This document shows positions 45,135 to 59,055 of a stretch of DNA of 64,000 nucleotides, in pieces. This DNA comes from Siphonodentalium dalli (Eukaryota > Mollusca > Scaphopoda > Gadilida > Siphonodentaliidae), in NCBI GenBank assembly GCA_032622095.1, contig CP136063.1, positions 76,301,980-76,365,979 on the forward strand. Reading direction: 5' to 3'. Made by a program: the position numbers and the translations under genes. The notes under the pieces were generated by a model, which worked only from the letters and a program-made list of their open reading frames with translations, ran no database searches and was not told the origin of the DNA. Positions within the stretch are counted from its first letter, which is position 1. Each line of letters starts with the position of its first letter.

Positions 45135-48100
45135 ATTCACTCTTAAAACGACTGTGTGGTAGAACCACACAGTTACCACACAGTTTGTGTAGCCATTTGA
45201 TCGAGGACAACATTGTGTGGTGAATTGTGTGGCAAATGACCACACATCTGTTGTGTGGTGGTGGCGAACATACTGTGTGGATCGACCAAAACAACTTGTT
45301 CTTTGTAGGCACACATTAAATGTGTGCTAAGTTGCGCACAAGATTGTGTGGATGCAGATGAACAGTTTATGTGTGGTTACTGACCTACAAAGTTGTGTAG
45401 TTGACACACACAAAGATGTTTGGGTCCAGCACATTTATTTGTTCGTTGAATGGACACAAATATGTTTGCACTAAGGAAACAATATGTTCGCCGCTACCAC
45501 ACACGTTTGTATTGTTATTGTACACAATGTTGTTGGGCGAGACTACACATATGTGTTAATCACATGCGTACACATTTGTGTGGTTGATCCAAACAATAGT
45601 GTTCACCGCCATTACACTATTTTGTATTGTTCTTGTACACAATGCTGTTGGGCAAGACAACACATATGTGTTCATTACATGTGTACAAATTTGTGTGGTC
45701 GATCCAAACAATAGGCTGCTAATCCTGCAAAAAAAAAATCATATTCAACGAAGAGTGTTTACCGATATGTATTGGCCAAACATATAGTTCGGCTATCGTT
45801 GGACCTTTTTTTCCCGCCATACATATGAAATGTTATAGTCTACTGATGCTTGACGTGCGGCGCTGGACGTTTTCGAATATTAACTTATCAAACAGCAAAC
45901 ATGCATATCCCGGGGGTCCGCGGCCTTCTTTTGTGTACACAGCAGAAATCACGAATGATATAGTATAGCTATAGTCTTTAATTTCAATAATACAAAGACA
46001 CAAAACAAACAGCCGTTTAACACATTCACGTAATATTTTGGTCATCCTTTAAACTATAAGCGTGCATGTTTCAGTTCCATCAATGGGTTTCACATCAATA
46101 ACTAGAATTTTCCTTCAACTTGAATGTATTGGAACAATTCGAAAGTCAGTCTCTACTATATATACATATATATTGCTACTGGTTGGCTGTCTTACATCAG
46201 ACTCACCCTCACGTGTGTAGAAGAACAAGCTCTAAAACTAACTGAAGCTTTCTGAGATCCCTTGAACTATACAAGAAAATTAAGGGCTCCAAAGAGGATA
46301 GTCTTTTTGAATGTAATCGCCTCTTGCACAGAAACCAAATTACAGAACATGACATCATATGTATACCAAAATCATTGATTGTGGAATTTGTGTCTAACTC
46401 ATACATTCCACCGTGGTTCTTGGTTGGTTGATTATAGTTTATCTGCGTCATTGCCAAGGCAGCCATGTCCATATCTTGTTATTCACATCGACGTTACACC
46501 GCGTGACCGCCATGATTTCACCATTGAACCTGTAAGCAGAGAAGTTATTTTGTTTATAACATGCCATTGGGAATATTATTTACAGTATACATTGTATGTA
46601 CATCTATAACAGTATTATAATTCATACATTAAAGAGCGGATTTTTCAGAAAGGAATATAGTTTTTGAAAGATACTAAATATATACATGTACTACTCATTA
46701 TAGCTTCACATAATGAATGTTCGGACAATTTATAAATATATTTTACTTTATCTATATGGCCAGATCGATGCCTCATTAAGCGCAATCTTGACACGGGAAA
46801 TTTGCAATTTTACATAAGGAATTGTAGCTATATATAACACAATACATTCATATATAAGGATTATAATATGAGAAACATGGCGAGTTTGAAAATAAGCCCC
46901 CCCCCCCCTTTTTATAGTATAAACGATAACTCTTCACCATGTACGTCACTTAGTCCAAATGCTAATAATACTTTAATGACACATCTCACTATTCTGCAGT
47001 ATTTATAATTTTAGATTATTTCTAAGTTCATTATTTGCTATGACATTTATTGAATGACATAATATTCTTCACAATTTAAAGTTTTGGACACAAACGGTGG
47101 CTACATATGTATTAGATATACGACATCACCCCCCCCCCCCCCCACCCCCGGTAACCAAATTTACGCAAGTTATACATAGCAGGGGAGCCAAAATATGCAT
47201 GTTAATTTTTCACATCGTCTTGGTAAACCACCAATATAATTGACAAATAAATACCCCACCCACCCAACAATTTGTTTCCCTTGGTACATTGATCGTCCAT
47301 TGTGGTATTTCAAGGTTTATTGCAACAGTGATGCTCATCATATTCAAATGAAATTAATTTGAAACACCAATTTCACACATTTTGTGTGATTCCGGGTGCC
47401 ACATGTCATATAGAACTTCATAGTATGCGACTAGGGCATTTCAGTGGCAGCCACAGGTCTCATTCATGGACGCGGCTCAGTGGTCGCCGTTGGTGTGGGG
47501 GGGGGGGGGGGCGGGTGTCCACATTCAAATGTCGAAGTACACCCCACCACCCCCCTTGAACCATATTTGTAGAATTATATTTGCACACCCCCCTCTCGTT
47601 CTGAATTTTCCAATTGGTACCTCAAGCTTTCCAACTATTAGAATTTCCAACCAAATGGAAGTCTTCCACCCGATGGCCATTTGAGGCCATTTTTGTTTTA
47701 CCAAAAGTAGAAAAATAGGCTACTGTTTGTCTAAAAAAAACTATAAATTTCCCACTAATTACTGGTTGAAAAATCAAACAAAGAGAATAATTTCAACCTA
47801 TTATAATGCATGTGGTGTAAAACTTGTAATTTTGCGTCAGGCATGAAATTTCCAACTGTTGGAATTTTTAGTAAATTTTACCGAGGTTTGGGATAGGGTT
47901 ATAGACACACCCTTCCCAATATCTGCCCTGTCGCCACGTCACTGGTCTCAGTATATATTTCCTCTCATCTGCATTCCATATAAACACAAAAAACGTCGTT
48001 ACTTTATCAACATGAGAACCTTACCGTGCAAAATAATAAAATTGCGGTTCTGGTTTAAAGCACGCTGTATAATATATAGTGTGTATGTGATGAACACACA

Positions 48101-48699
48101 TTTGTTCAGTAAATGTCTTCACCACACAGTTGAATTTGTCAATTTACATAAAGACAATTTTCGAGCAGGTTTTGTGCTTCGGAAAGATGTGTATCATATA
48201 GACTACAGAAACAACAGATAACCCCAGATAAACGCACAACTCTAAAATGTAAATATATGACTATGCGACAGGGAATTGTTGAATCAGAAAATCCAAATCA
48301 AGTTTATTATTTCGTTCAATCATGTTTTATACAAAATAGATACGGAAATTCTCACAAAGGTGAATATCTTGCCAATTTAAATATAATCTTACCTTAACTA
48401 TAGAAATAATCGAAGAGACCGACCAACATATCGAATTTCGAGATCCACCACAATCAACAAGACTCCATGTGTATACTTTACGGCAGCCTGTGAGCCTGTA
48501 CGAAACAACGACGCGCGCGTGACCACCACGTGAAATTTAAAAAAACCGACGTCACATACAAATATGTGTGGTGATGTACACATATATGTGTGGATATTGG
48601 GTGATACACACATATGTGTGTATTGTGTACACATTTATGTTCAGATAATGCCTTCACACAGTCATTGTGCGGAAGCTGCCACACAGTCCTTTTTACAGT
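45135..48699. mobile_element. Large TIR element (~3.6 kb) with TGTGTGG-rich ends
   Basis: The left end TTCACTCTTAAAACGACTGT and right end ACAGTCCTTTTTACAGTGAA are imperfect inverted repeats. Beyond them, ~590 bp on the left and ~160 bp on the right are full of CACACA/TGTGTGG words. The flanks (GAGGTCGCCCCGAA | GATCCATATGAA) join into one AAGATGGC satellite unit, so this is an insertion. Interior ORFs are short and I recognise no transposase. The interior at 46.2-48.2 kb may hold decayed or other inserted sequence. Confidence 0.65.
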
Positions 48700-48842
48700 G
48701 AAGATCCATATGAATTTTAGTGATGATCGGATGAGATAGATGACATGTAGAGTGTGCTAACGGAAATTGTCGAAGGATCACGGGTGCACGCATGTACGGA
48801 CGACTAGACGCACGCGCGGACGACAACCTATAGCAATAAAGG

Positions 48843-49600
48843 TTAATCCACACCGGGCGCGAGCGCGCGATTTTTACGGTCGTTTTCTGTTGTTGGTAGC
48901 AGTTCAAAACGCGCGATTTTTATATTCACACCGAAAGCGACTCGATCCCTTCGTCGCGCGCCATGTTGGGTGGATAATCGTGTGAGTGCCTCATTTACAG
49001 GCAGGTCACAAATACAATGTATATGGACATTTTAATCAGAATTTGCTAAACATATACATGTAAGAGTTTTTCAAACTCATTTAATTGTCAAATATAGTAT
49101 GTCAAGTGGAATGGTGCACGGGCTTCCTAAAATTATCATAGCAATGGTGTTTAATTGAATTTAATTCTATAATTCCAGTTTGTGAGTTATTTTTATCGGG
49201 GATGGGGAATGCAAATTGTGGGCAAAGTGACTTCACAAGCTTTGAATGGATTGGGAACAACAATTAACCAGACGATACTGTTATTAAGTCGATCTCTTGA
49301 CGGGCAATTTTATCTTCTCCTCCACCACCTTTGTTATCGCGACGACGAATGAATGTGTCGCCTTCGGATAGGATGAATACGCCCGTATAAATATTCTATT
49401 TGACAGCGACCCAATTATCCCGCTGGTTTGCCACCAATCAAGAAATCGACGAAGCATAAAATCACTGCTGTGATCGCCTCGTTGTCAGCGATTCAGTCGC
49501 TTGCGGTGTGAATATAAAAATCGCGCGCTCAGAACTGCTACGGACGACAGAAAACGGCCGTTATAATCGCGCGCTCGCGGCCGGTGTGGATTGACCTTAA
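48843..49600. mobile_element. TIR DNA element with ~110-bp CG-rich ends
   Basis: Left arm AATCCACACCGGGCGCGAGC...AAATCGCGCG-type words; right arm GCTCGCGGCCGGTGTGGATT. The arms also share TTTTTATATTCACACCG and AAGCGACT. The middle ~500 bp is AT-rich with no long ORF. Confidence 0.8.
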
Positions 49601-50219
49601 CTCAAATATGACTTCGTCAGGTTGGACAAATCCCGGAATCAGACACATCTTGTTTTGAACCAGTTCAGCCACATCAAATTAGGTGGTAATCAAGTAACCC
49701 TGGCCCTTAACTAGTTATCTGGAACCAAGAAATCCCGAGTGTCAAATACAGAACAGGTATGCAACTCTGGTTAAAATAAGCCATTCCAATGTATTATATT
49801 AAATTTTTACTTCAAAATATAAATCGTATCTCACTCTCAAAATACCGATTGACAAAAGTTGACTGTTCTGGGTAACGTACGGTTTTTTCTTCTCGGATGA
49901 GATGCTGAGGATTATTTTACGAGGTGCAATCAGAGTGAAAATAATCCTCGCATCTCACGAGAGAACAAGACAATCAATGACTGATGAGAAGTTCATCTGA
50001 CTGTAAAGACTGGGACACTGAAGACCATAGCCGTTAGTCTTGTCAAAATCACTTAAAACAAGTAGTTCTGAACAAGGGCGTAGCTAGAGGGTCTCCGTTG
50101 AGCAGTGAGTGTCCACCTTGAAATGTTCAACTGAATGCCGCCGATTACGCCACGCCACATAGGCCATAGCATGTCCCCTCCCAACTGAAGCAAACAAACT
50201 CCCAAGTTCGTATAATTTA

Positions 50220-51130
50220 TTTTGGAATTTTACAACTGATACCTCAAGCTTTCCCAGCTGTTGCAAAGTTCCAACCTGACATGCCCCCTTTTTTAATGGC
50301 CGACCCCATTCAAACATATTTAAATCCGAACTCTCCATGAACCCTACACATACCAAATGCAATTTCTTGACTGTTGGAACCCATTTAACAAATCTGTAAT
50401 CCTGCCATTCAAGGACCCTCCATACTGTAGGTAAGCAAAATAGGCCAGATGGCTCTTGAGAAGACGTTTTATGTCCCTGGTCTCATCCCTATTTGACCTG
50501 GTGACCCCAGTTGAACAAATCTGAATCCCGGTCACCCAATGACTCTCCATACAAAACATAAGCTAAATATGCCGCCAAATGGTTCTTGATGTGTTTGAAG
50601 AACAATTATTGAGGGACAGATTTGGTGTAAACAGTATTTATTTTATCAGAGATATATGTCCCTGGCTCCGCTCATATTTGACCCTGTGGTCCAATTTGAA
50701 CAAATCCGAGTCACTGTCACACAAAGACCCTCCAAACCAAATATAAGCTGAATTGGCCTGATGGTTCTTGGTGTGTTTTAAGAAATACTATCGAGGGATC
50801 AACTTGTCCTTGGCTCCACCCCTATTTGACCTGTTGACCCAATTTGAACAAATATGAACCCCATACCACATATAAGCTAAATAGCCCCCATGGTTCTTGA
50901 GATGTTTTAAGATTTACTATGGATGGAAAGAGTTAAAAGTCCCTAGCTCTGCCACTTTTTGACCCCATTTGAACAAATCTGAATCTCAGTCACCTGGGGA
51001 CCATCCATGCGAAATATGACTTAATTATGAGATTATGGGATCTGGAGATGATGCTGATGGACAGATGGATCGACGGACAAGGGGTGATGACTATAGCCCC
51101 ACTGGATACTTCGTCTCAGGTGAGCAAAAA
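50220..51130. repeat. Diverged tandem repeat, ~170-180 bp period
   Basis: TTTGACCTGGTGACCC, TTGAACAAATCTGAATC and GGTTCTTGATGTGTTT recur about five times. The block closes with GATGACTATAGCCCCACTGG and CAGGTGAGCAAAA. Apparent ORFs are repeat artefacts. Confidence 0.7.
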
Positions 51131-51269
51131 TGAAAGTGTCAATAACACTGTAGCTCAACTTGGGGAGGCATTAATAATGTTATGCTGAGCAGTCAATAGA
51201 ATGATAACGAAGGAAAGTCAAAAAGTTTTTTTAAATGGATTGTATTAATACAATTATTTTAATTTTAAA

Positions 51270-51815
51270 CATTTCTCCAATAAATGTGGGCTGCAGGCAG
51301 CATGTTTTTTTTATTTCGGAAATATTGGGACAGCTTCCATCTAGAGGTCAACCCAAAGAACCATATGGAGTTCGGATGAGGGATCTGTCATGTAGGGTGT
51401 GCAAAAGGATTTTAGTGATGAGAGGAGTAACTTAAAGATGGCTACTGGCGACGATGTTTTTTTAACGAAAATTCGGTAAATATGGTTGGCTCATACACAG
51501 AGATCACCCCGAAGATCCTTATGAAGTTTGGGTAAGATCGAATGAGGGATCATGTGACTTGTAGGTTGTGCAGAATGATTTTGTCATGGAAATAGTAAAT
51601 TCCAAGATGGCCACTGGCGGCCATGTTTTTAAACAAATTTCGGGAAAAAATCGATGGATCCCATCTAGAGGTGACCCCGAATATCTAATAAGAAGTTTGG
51701 CGATGATCGGATGAGGGATGTGGCCTGTAGTGTGAGCTAAAAGGAAATTGTTGGATGGATGCCAACCCATGACAATAGCTCAAGCTCGACTTTGTCAAGT
51801 TGAGCAAAAAAACCT
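51270..51815. repeat. AAGATGGC satellite units
   Basis: Three diverged units with CAAGATGGCCACTGGCGGCC and CCCATCTAGAGGT words, ending with the GACTTTGTCAAGTTGAGC tail. Confidence 0.75.
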
Positions 51816-52513
51816 GCCTCTCTCACCCAGTTGCCCATATGTAATTTCCTGAGAACACAGGTATTTATTTGTAATGGCCTGTCCGATTCACACTTGGGGC
51901 AACATTGGTCTCAATGAATATACCAAGATTGAGAATTTGGATTGGAACTAGTTAGTTATCTTAAGCCATTCTGGGCCATGGATAATTTATATACTAATGG
52001 CTCAAATTGTGACACAGGAATATGTGGGTTATTAGTAACATAGAGGTATAAGATATTCCACATGGCTGCCTGCCACCAATCTCTACCAGAGCGCACCAGT
52101 CATGCTTCCTTTCTGACTCTGTAACCGGTTGGGTACTGGTCTGTGTTTCTATATTTAGCATGGGAATTTCCAGCAAATATGGCGAAACCCGATCGCTTCA
52201 AAGTCAAATGTTCTATGTGCTTTGAGAACAATTTCCACACTAAAACATCACAGAATGGAAAATCAGAGCGGTAGTTTTGTTGACGATTTTTGCAGGCTAC
52301 TCGTCAAAATTGCAGCAAATTAGAACTCTTGTGTTTGACTTGCCGTTCGAGTTGTGACAATGTCGTACATGTTCGTTTATATACTTTTATGTTGATAAAA
52401 TAATCGGAGCACCGAATCACACCATTTCGAAATATAGTTCTTCAGTTTTAGTGGGACTTTTCAAACATATGGTCCAAAATTTATACAAATTTTGTTCGAT
52501 ATTTTGTGTGCTT

Positions 52514-53163
52514 AAAGGGGTACTGTACCCCAATTTCAATAAATTCCCGGTGACAATAGCGATCTAATATGAATATTATATTATAAAATAACTAATTTGA
52601 GTCGACGATGTCTACTGAAAACGTTCCGGGTAATAGGCTATCGTAAAAGTAAAATTGAATTATTTAATATAAATTCATTTATGGCTGGAGTCATAAAATG
52701 GAGAATTATGCCATTACGAGTTACCGTTCTTGAAATCGCATCTGCTGCATGTCTTTTATCGACGGCCATTCGCGAACATTATTGAGTTGCAAATAAAACA
52801 TGTTACCTGCAAAAGAAGGCCCGTTATAACCGTTTCGGAAAACAGGGAGAAAGAAACAAAGAGTCATAAAGCGTCAAGTATTTTATAGGGAGTGAGATTG
52901 TTCGATGGAAGAGATTGAATGCATCAATCGAAGCTGTGAGCAATGAACTTCCGGTTCTTCCTGCGAGCTGCGTCTTCTCCGGTGAAGGTCAAAAACATGG
53001 CGCGTAGTTTGAAATCGTAATATTTTTGTTTCCAAGATCAATATTTTCTTCGCTAAATTAGGTTTATAAGAAACTCATATAACACGAACACAATCTAACT
53101 TGAAAGTTATTTCAATGGGAGTAAATAAAAAAATCGCCTATCTTTGTGTACAGTACCCCTTTA
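52514..53163. mobile_element. GGGGTAC TIR element, ~650 bp
   Basis: The left end TTAAAGGGGTACTGTACCCC pairs with the right end TGTACAGTACCCCTTTAA. The right half is the same as 2001-2342. The ends resemble those of the 290-bp element at 20574. No transposase seen. Confidence 0.75.
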
Positions 53164-53373
53164 ACAAGGGCAGTATGTTGCTGTTCACTTAGTATATATT
53201 TTAATATATATTGTTGCTCTGTTAACTTAGTATATATTTTAGTATATATATCGCGGAAGTCCACCAAATATGGGTTAAATGTCGCCAGTAGCAGCGGTCT
53301 TACCGAGTCATCAAGGGAGGTAAACCCTGCATGGAGTTTGGTCTGCCACAATAAGCTTCTATGCATTGTTTTG

Positions 53374-53764
53374 TTAACCCTTTACCCAACAGATACGGCC
53401 CTGTGCCAATGCATTCTCTTATATATGCGAGTCGACCATAGGTCGCCTCGCATATATAAGAGAATGCATTGGCTTAACACATTAAAAATTATAAAATTGT
53501 TAAAGAATGTAAGAAAAAATGGTAAAAAAAGATTTTGTTTAGGCCAATGCATTCTCTTATATATGCGAGGCGACCTATGGTCGACTCGCATATATAAGAG
53601 AATGCATTGGCACAGGGCATAACTGTAACTATCACAATGTGGTCAATGAGCCGGTTCCAATGATATCCATATTTGTATGGTTTTATTGAGACAGACCCAA
53701 GATAATTTAGGCTGTTGCAGCTTTATTTGGCCGTTTTTGGCCGGTTTGTTGGGTAAAGGATTAA
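53374..53764. mobile_element. piggyBac-like TTAA foldback MITE, copy 2
   Basis: TTAA ends and the same paired hairpins as at 21.8 kb. The right arm carries an extra ~120 bp between the hairpin and the GTTGGGTAAAGGATTAA end. It lies within 600 bp of the GGGGTAC element at 52.5 kb. Confidence 0.85.
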
Positions 53765-54112
53765 CACGGGAGAATCATTGACATCTCAATAATTACTTTA
53801 TAATAACCTTTGGTCAGCACAGTGTGACTTCTATGCTGTTAAGTACAAATTCTGCATTCTCAGATATCTTAAGATAGCTGAGTATCTGCTGTTTACATAT
53901 GTTCATGAGTTTATACTGATTTAAATAAAATTTGATGTGGTGACTTGGGGTACTGCCGGTGATGTTATAATGAGATTGCATAAGGTAGAAAATATTTATT
54001 AAGCATCCATACACTTAAATACCTAACTATGCATATACATAGTCATATTCACAATCAGAATCATTTACATATTGGCCAAGAATTAACCAGTAAAGCCTTT
54101 TTGTAAATATCT

Positions 54113-54273
54113 ACAAGCCTTGAAATAGGGTGTCTGTCATTTGCAGAATGTGGTCCCCAGAGGGTGAATTTAGTGATGCTAGCCCGCTATGCGGGGTAGC
54201 ATCACTAAATTCACCCTCTGGGGACCTCATTCTGCAAATGACAGACACTCAATTTCAAGGCTTGAATATCTGA
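54113..54273. mobile_element. Foldback repeat, GGTCCCCAGAGGGTGAATTT family
   Basis: CAAGCCTTGAAATAGGGTGT...CATTTGCAGAATG on the left pairs with CATTCTGCAAATGACAGACA...TTTCAAGGCTTG on the right. The turn is CCCGCTATGCGGGG. Confidence 0.82.
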
Positions 54274-54411
54274 GCCTTCAGTGAATTCATTTTGCCAATA
54301 AATTTAGTGGCATTTACACCAAATCAACTCTGGACATCCTCAAATATGATAGGCTACCTTCCTGTCAACACTGAGGATGACAGAGACTGACAAAGATGAC
54401 ATTCCCTCCTG

Positions 54412-54610
54412 TACAGTAATGCCCTAAATAATCAACTCCTTGACCACAGCAGAATTATGTTAACTTTTCAGGATTTAGTCGGAAATATGACTTGTTGCCA
54501 TTCATCGGAAAGCTCTCACTGAGAGCTTTCCGATGAATGGCAACCAGCCATATTTCCGACTAAATCGTGAAAAGTTATCCATAATTCTGCTTAATTAGGG
54601 CTTTATTGTA
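54412..54610. mobile_element. CAGT/TA foldback MITE, subfamily A
   Basis: Arms of about 100 bp. The left starts TACAGTAATGCCCTAAATAA and the centre is a palindrome of CATTCATCGGAAAGCTCTCA. The right end is slightly degraded. Confidence 0.8.
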
Positions 54611-54831
54611 GTTCTCCTTGATTACATGCTTGTTACTGAAAAACACACCGTTCCTGTCTTAGCACGTGTCATATTTTTCAATTGATGACATTGATGACAC
54701 ACGACGTTACTTAATGACTTTGTACTTGACAATGGAACTGAAACTTCAAAATAAAAGCATCATCGCGCATGACAAGATCAAGAAATAGCATAGAATAATT
54801 CTTCAGAAATTATCATTAAGATACAGTAATG

Positions 54832-55039
54832 CTCTAAATAATCGACTCCTTAACCACAGCAGAATTATGGGTAACTCTTAAGGATTTAGTCGGAAATATG
54901 GCTTGTTGTCATTCATCGGAAAGCTCTCACTGAGAGCTTTCCGATGAATGGCAACAAACCATGTATTTCCTACTAAATCCTGAAAGTTACCCATATTTTT
55001 GCTGTGGTTAAGGAGTCAATTATTTAGAGCATTACTGTA
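54832..55039. mobile_element. CAGT/TA foldback MITE, subfamily A
   Basis: TACAGTAATGCTCTAAATAA to GAGCATTACTGTA with almost complete complementarity of both arms. Confidence 0.85.
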
Positions 55040-55535
55040 TGTCGGTCGGACGTGTAATAAACGCTGAAACACACAAGTGTAACTGGCCCATAATTTATGG
55101 CACTCTTGTGATCAAGCAAGGGAAACACTCAACACCAAACTGTCGTGCTATCCTTATGCCATGGCACTAGTGTCATGAACTGATGGTCAAGAATACATGT
55201 GATCGGTTGTGTGTACATGTATACGTCTATAACAAATGATATCCCATATCTTGGGTTTATTTATAAGCAATTTACAAGCAAAAACAAACCAACAAAAATG
55301 TTGATAGAGTTTTAAAGGGCAGCTTTTCCCGAGCTTTTGGCTGCTGTGGAAAATTATGTGTTGAAGGTTGATAAACTTGAGGCAGTCTTAATTTGATTAA
55401 TCATTTTTTTCGTGATTAACACTTGCAAATGAAGAGCATCTATTGAAGGAAATACATGTATACTACAGCCGCGACATGAGACCAAACTTCGTTATTGCCA
55501 GAATCTCATTCAATATCATCAAAGTGATCTTGGGC

Positions 55536-55752
55536 TACAGTAATGCCCTAAATAATCGACCCCTTAACCACAGCAGAATTATGGGTAACTTTTCAGGATT
55601 TAGTTGGAAATATGGCTTGTTGCCATTCATCGGTAAGCTCTCAGTGAGAGCTTTCCGATGAATGGCAACAAGCCATATTTCCAACTAAATCCTGAAAAGT
55701 TACCCATAATTATGCTGTGGTTAAGGAGTCGATTATTTAGGGCATTACTGTA
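55536..55752. mobile_element. CAGT/TA foldback MITE, subfamily A (near-perfect palindrome)
   Basis: TACAGTAATGCCCTAAATAA to TTATTTAGGGCATTACTGTA style ends. The arms of ~105 bp differ by only a few bases, and the centre reads CTCTCAGTGAGAG. Confidence 0.88.
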
Positions 55753-56170
55753 TAACATATTTGGTATGGCCAAAAAACTCCAATCAAATCTTACTGTCCC
55801 ATTTCAAAAAGCATAACGGTTTTATTTCGTCAAACTTAAAATAATTTCTCTTCATTTGTACAAAATAAAACTGCCAATAAACATTGGAAAATATTATTGG
55901 CAATAGAGTCACTGTATGCGACTGACTGCAGAATCAGATTATGTTTGTAAGATACTCGTATGTTAATAGTTTTGGTATAACATCATTAAAACAATCACAA
56001 TAAGCAATGCTTTTCATTTCAGAAATTCACATCTTGTAACAACCTTTGAATTTAGTATTTTTCTGCTACGGTATTGCTTTATAAAATTGCATGAAATTCT
56101 ATATTGGCTTCTATGGCTTTTTCCGTAGCTAAATGTTATAATAAATATCAAAATGTCACAAGCAAAGTAA

Positions 56171-56385
56171 TACAGTAATGCCCTAATTAATTGACTCAAT
56201 AACCAAAGCAGAATTACGGGTAATTTTTCAGGATTTAGTCGGAAATATGGTTTGTTGCCATTCATCGGAAAGCTCTCACGAGAGCTTTCCAATGAATGGC
56301 AACAAGCCATATTTCCGACTAAACCTGAAAAATTACCCGTAATTCTGCTGTGGTTATGGATACAATTAATTAGGGCATTACTGTA
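56171..56385. mobile_element. CAGT/TA foldback MITE, subfamily A
   Basis: TACAGTAATGCCCTAATTAA to TTAATTAGGGCATTACTGTA; the centre is CTCTCACGAGAG. Confidence 0.85.
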
Positions 56386-56853
56386 GGCAATGACAAAAGC
56401 TTATCAAATAGCCATGCCAAGTTGACAACATCAACATTTCACAGCTACACTCGAATTTCTCCCATAAAATTAGATAACAAAACTAAACAGAAATACTATG
56501 ATAATGCTTTTGGTTTACTGTCATACTCACTGCAAAGAAACAATTTTCAGTTGAAATCAAAATGTGAAAGAAAATAAATTCCTTGGAAATGATTAAGTAA
56601 TGAAACAATGTTGCAAATGATTGCAGAAATGGCATGTGAGAATAATCAAGAACTATTGCCCTGCGAATAATCGAGATTCGATTTGATGTCGCCGGTCGAC
56701 ACTGAATCGGATCTCCGTTACTATTTTCAAGTGAGAGTACCAAGAGCGTAGGATCTGAACAGCCACATGAAAAATAAGAATTACAACCAATACACTAATA
56801 AATATATGTGTATGTATAAAGCTTGTGTGTGAGTTTCTTACAGGATATATATA

Positions 56854-57020
56854 TACAGTAATGCTCTAATTAATCGACCTCTTAACCAAAGCAGAATTAT
56901 GGGTAACTTTTCCAGATTTAGTCGGAAATATGGCTTGTTGCCATATTTCCGACTAAATCCTGAAAAGTTACCCATAATTCTGCTTTGGTTAAGAGGTCGA
57001 TTAATTAGAGCATTACTGTA
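56854..57020. mobile_element. CAGT/TA foldback MITE, short form without the inner core
   Basis: Same outer arms (TACAGTAATGCTCTAATTAA and complement) but the CATTCATCGGAAAGC core is gone. The hairpin turns at TTGTTGCCATATTTCC. Confidence 0.85.
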
Positions 57021-57024
57021 TATA

Positions 57025-58815
57025 CCGTCATACTTATCACATCATCATATTTTCTGACATTTTTCGGACAAATATGGACCTTATCACATATACCAATTGT
57101 GAAATTTTGATTCACCAATAATTTCACGTCATTTCATTTACTTGGTAGGGACACAGTCCAACAGAGAAATATGTATCTTGGAAACATTAAATTGAATGGT
57201 CAGCAAAGATGAATCGCAAACCATCCAATAATCTACACAAATTGATAAAAACCATACCATGTACATTGTATGGCATTTGTGAGCACATGTCAGATTTATG
57301 CCAGCAAAGTTAAGACAAGAAAACCATAGTCAGAAATGGTAACGTGCTCAAGATCATATATTATATACCCATGATTGTAATTATAGAATCTTTTTCATTT
57401 CCGTTATTTGTAATTGGAATAGCATATCACAAACCAAAAATCAACATTATTGACATAATGTAAACGCCAATAAACGAAATTGAAATTCTCAACTACACCT
57501 TTTACCGGGCAAGGCCTCACAGTCGCACTACAGCTCGGCATCGGGGTCGCACTACAACTTTTAATGTGTCCCAATAATTAACATTCTATAAATGGAACCC
57601 CCATGCGCTATAGTAGCACCCAGGCGAAACAAGTATTTGCACATTAGTATACACATGGTGCACGTAATAAATGTTTAATTGCTCCAAACAATACGTTTTG
57701 TTATGCAATATATACAGCACATCAGTTCAGATAAACATCCCTACAAATGAAGAATAGATTACTCCAATGTGTACTTTTAGAAATGAATATAGATTTACTA
57801 AACTCTATCGCATGTTATGATAAGTGGGCTTGGAGTATGAATATTAAGAAGACAAATCAGATTTGGACTGAAGAGTCTTATGTCGTGTGTATTTTAAATA
57901 TTAAATACAAATTGCAACCCAGTTCACTGGTAAGAGGATCAGTTTAATTTCAAGACAAAATCTGCTCATCACAATAATATTTAAAGACATATTGTACTCT
58001 TATTTCAGTAAAGCAAACTCATAAGTGAGGAGTACCCAGGCAATTTGTCAACTGAAAGAATGTACCGGGACTAATTAACAAATATTACTGAAAATTCCAA
58101 CCACAATGATAGTACAGTTTAAAAAAAATCACAGCATTTGAACTACATTTTGAACGACAGCAGAACAATTTTACAAATAGTTATTTGTTGTCATAATTTT
58201 TTTTGGATGGTCCAAAAAACTTGTGGCAGAATTGACGATCACGAGTCCGTTTATGAGACAATCGTGCTTGCAAATCGCAGTAAGGTGATTACGGGACAAC
58301 GTGCCGTGATTATTTTGTATTTAATTATGCTGTTATCAGATCATAGCTTACGGCTTTGTATTTCACAAGTAACTCGTGCTTCATGGCGATGAATGATTTG
58401 ATTGCCACTAATAGATAAAAATTAAGGCCACATGGTATCACAATTTAGGGTCATAATCTCAGAGTCATCTCCCACATTGAGGAGCTGAGAAACGATCACA
58501 AACTTATTACTATATAATGTTGTGAGTTTTGTTAAAAATCCGAACCTGTAATCGTAACAACGAATAGAGAAACACGACAACAAATATAAAGAACACAAAT
58601 TTTAGTGACGTACTACACTATTCGTAATAAATATTTGCTGTTGTTCAAAATGCGAAAGGTCTATTAAACAAACGGCAACGAGAGTCACTTACATATACAT
58701 GTAATTCATATGTAAGAATGATGCTGCATGAGCAGCACTGCCAATCTGATATAAAATTTATGAAAATAATTAGTTTATTCTCTTTTACCATGTGCTCACG
58801 ACAGCAGGGTGGCCC
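57025..58815. other. No feature recognised
   Basis: AT-rich sequence between MITEs. Short ORFs show no domain and I see no exon-like pattern. Confidence 0.45.
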
Positions 58816-59055
58816 ATATCACTTTAACCCTTTCTGTATAGAATGGATTCTCCCATTCACTCACAAAAGTAAACACATTGGAATGGTCTATTATTCATTT
58901 GGAGGGATGTTCAGGTAAGAAAAACAAACGATAGGCAGACAAAAAGACAATACAAGTGTCGATGGATTTGTATTAATTGGCTGTTTGTTCAGGTTTGTTG
59001 AAGTTATTATCTGAAAATTGTTTAACTACTCGTCAATCAAGACTGCAAATAGTGT

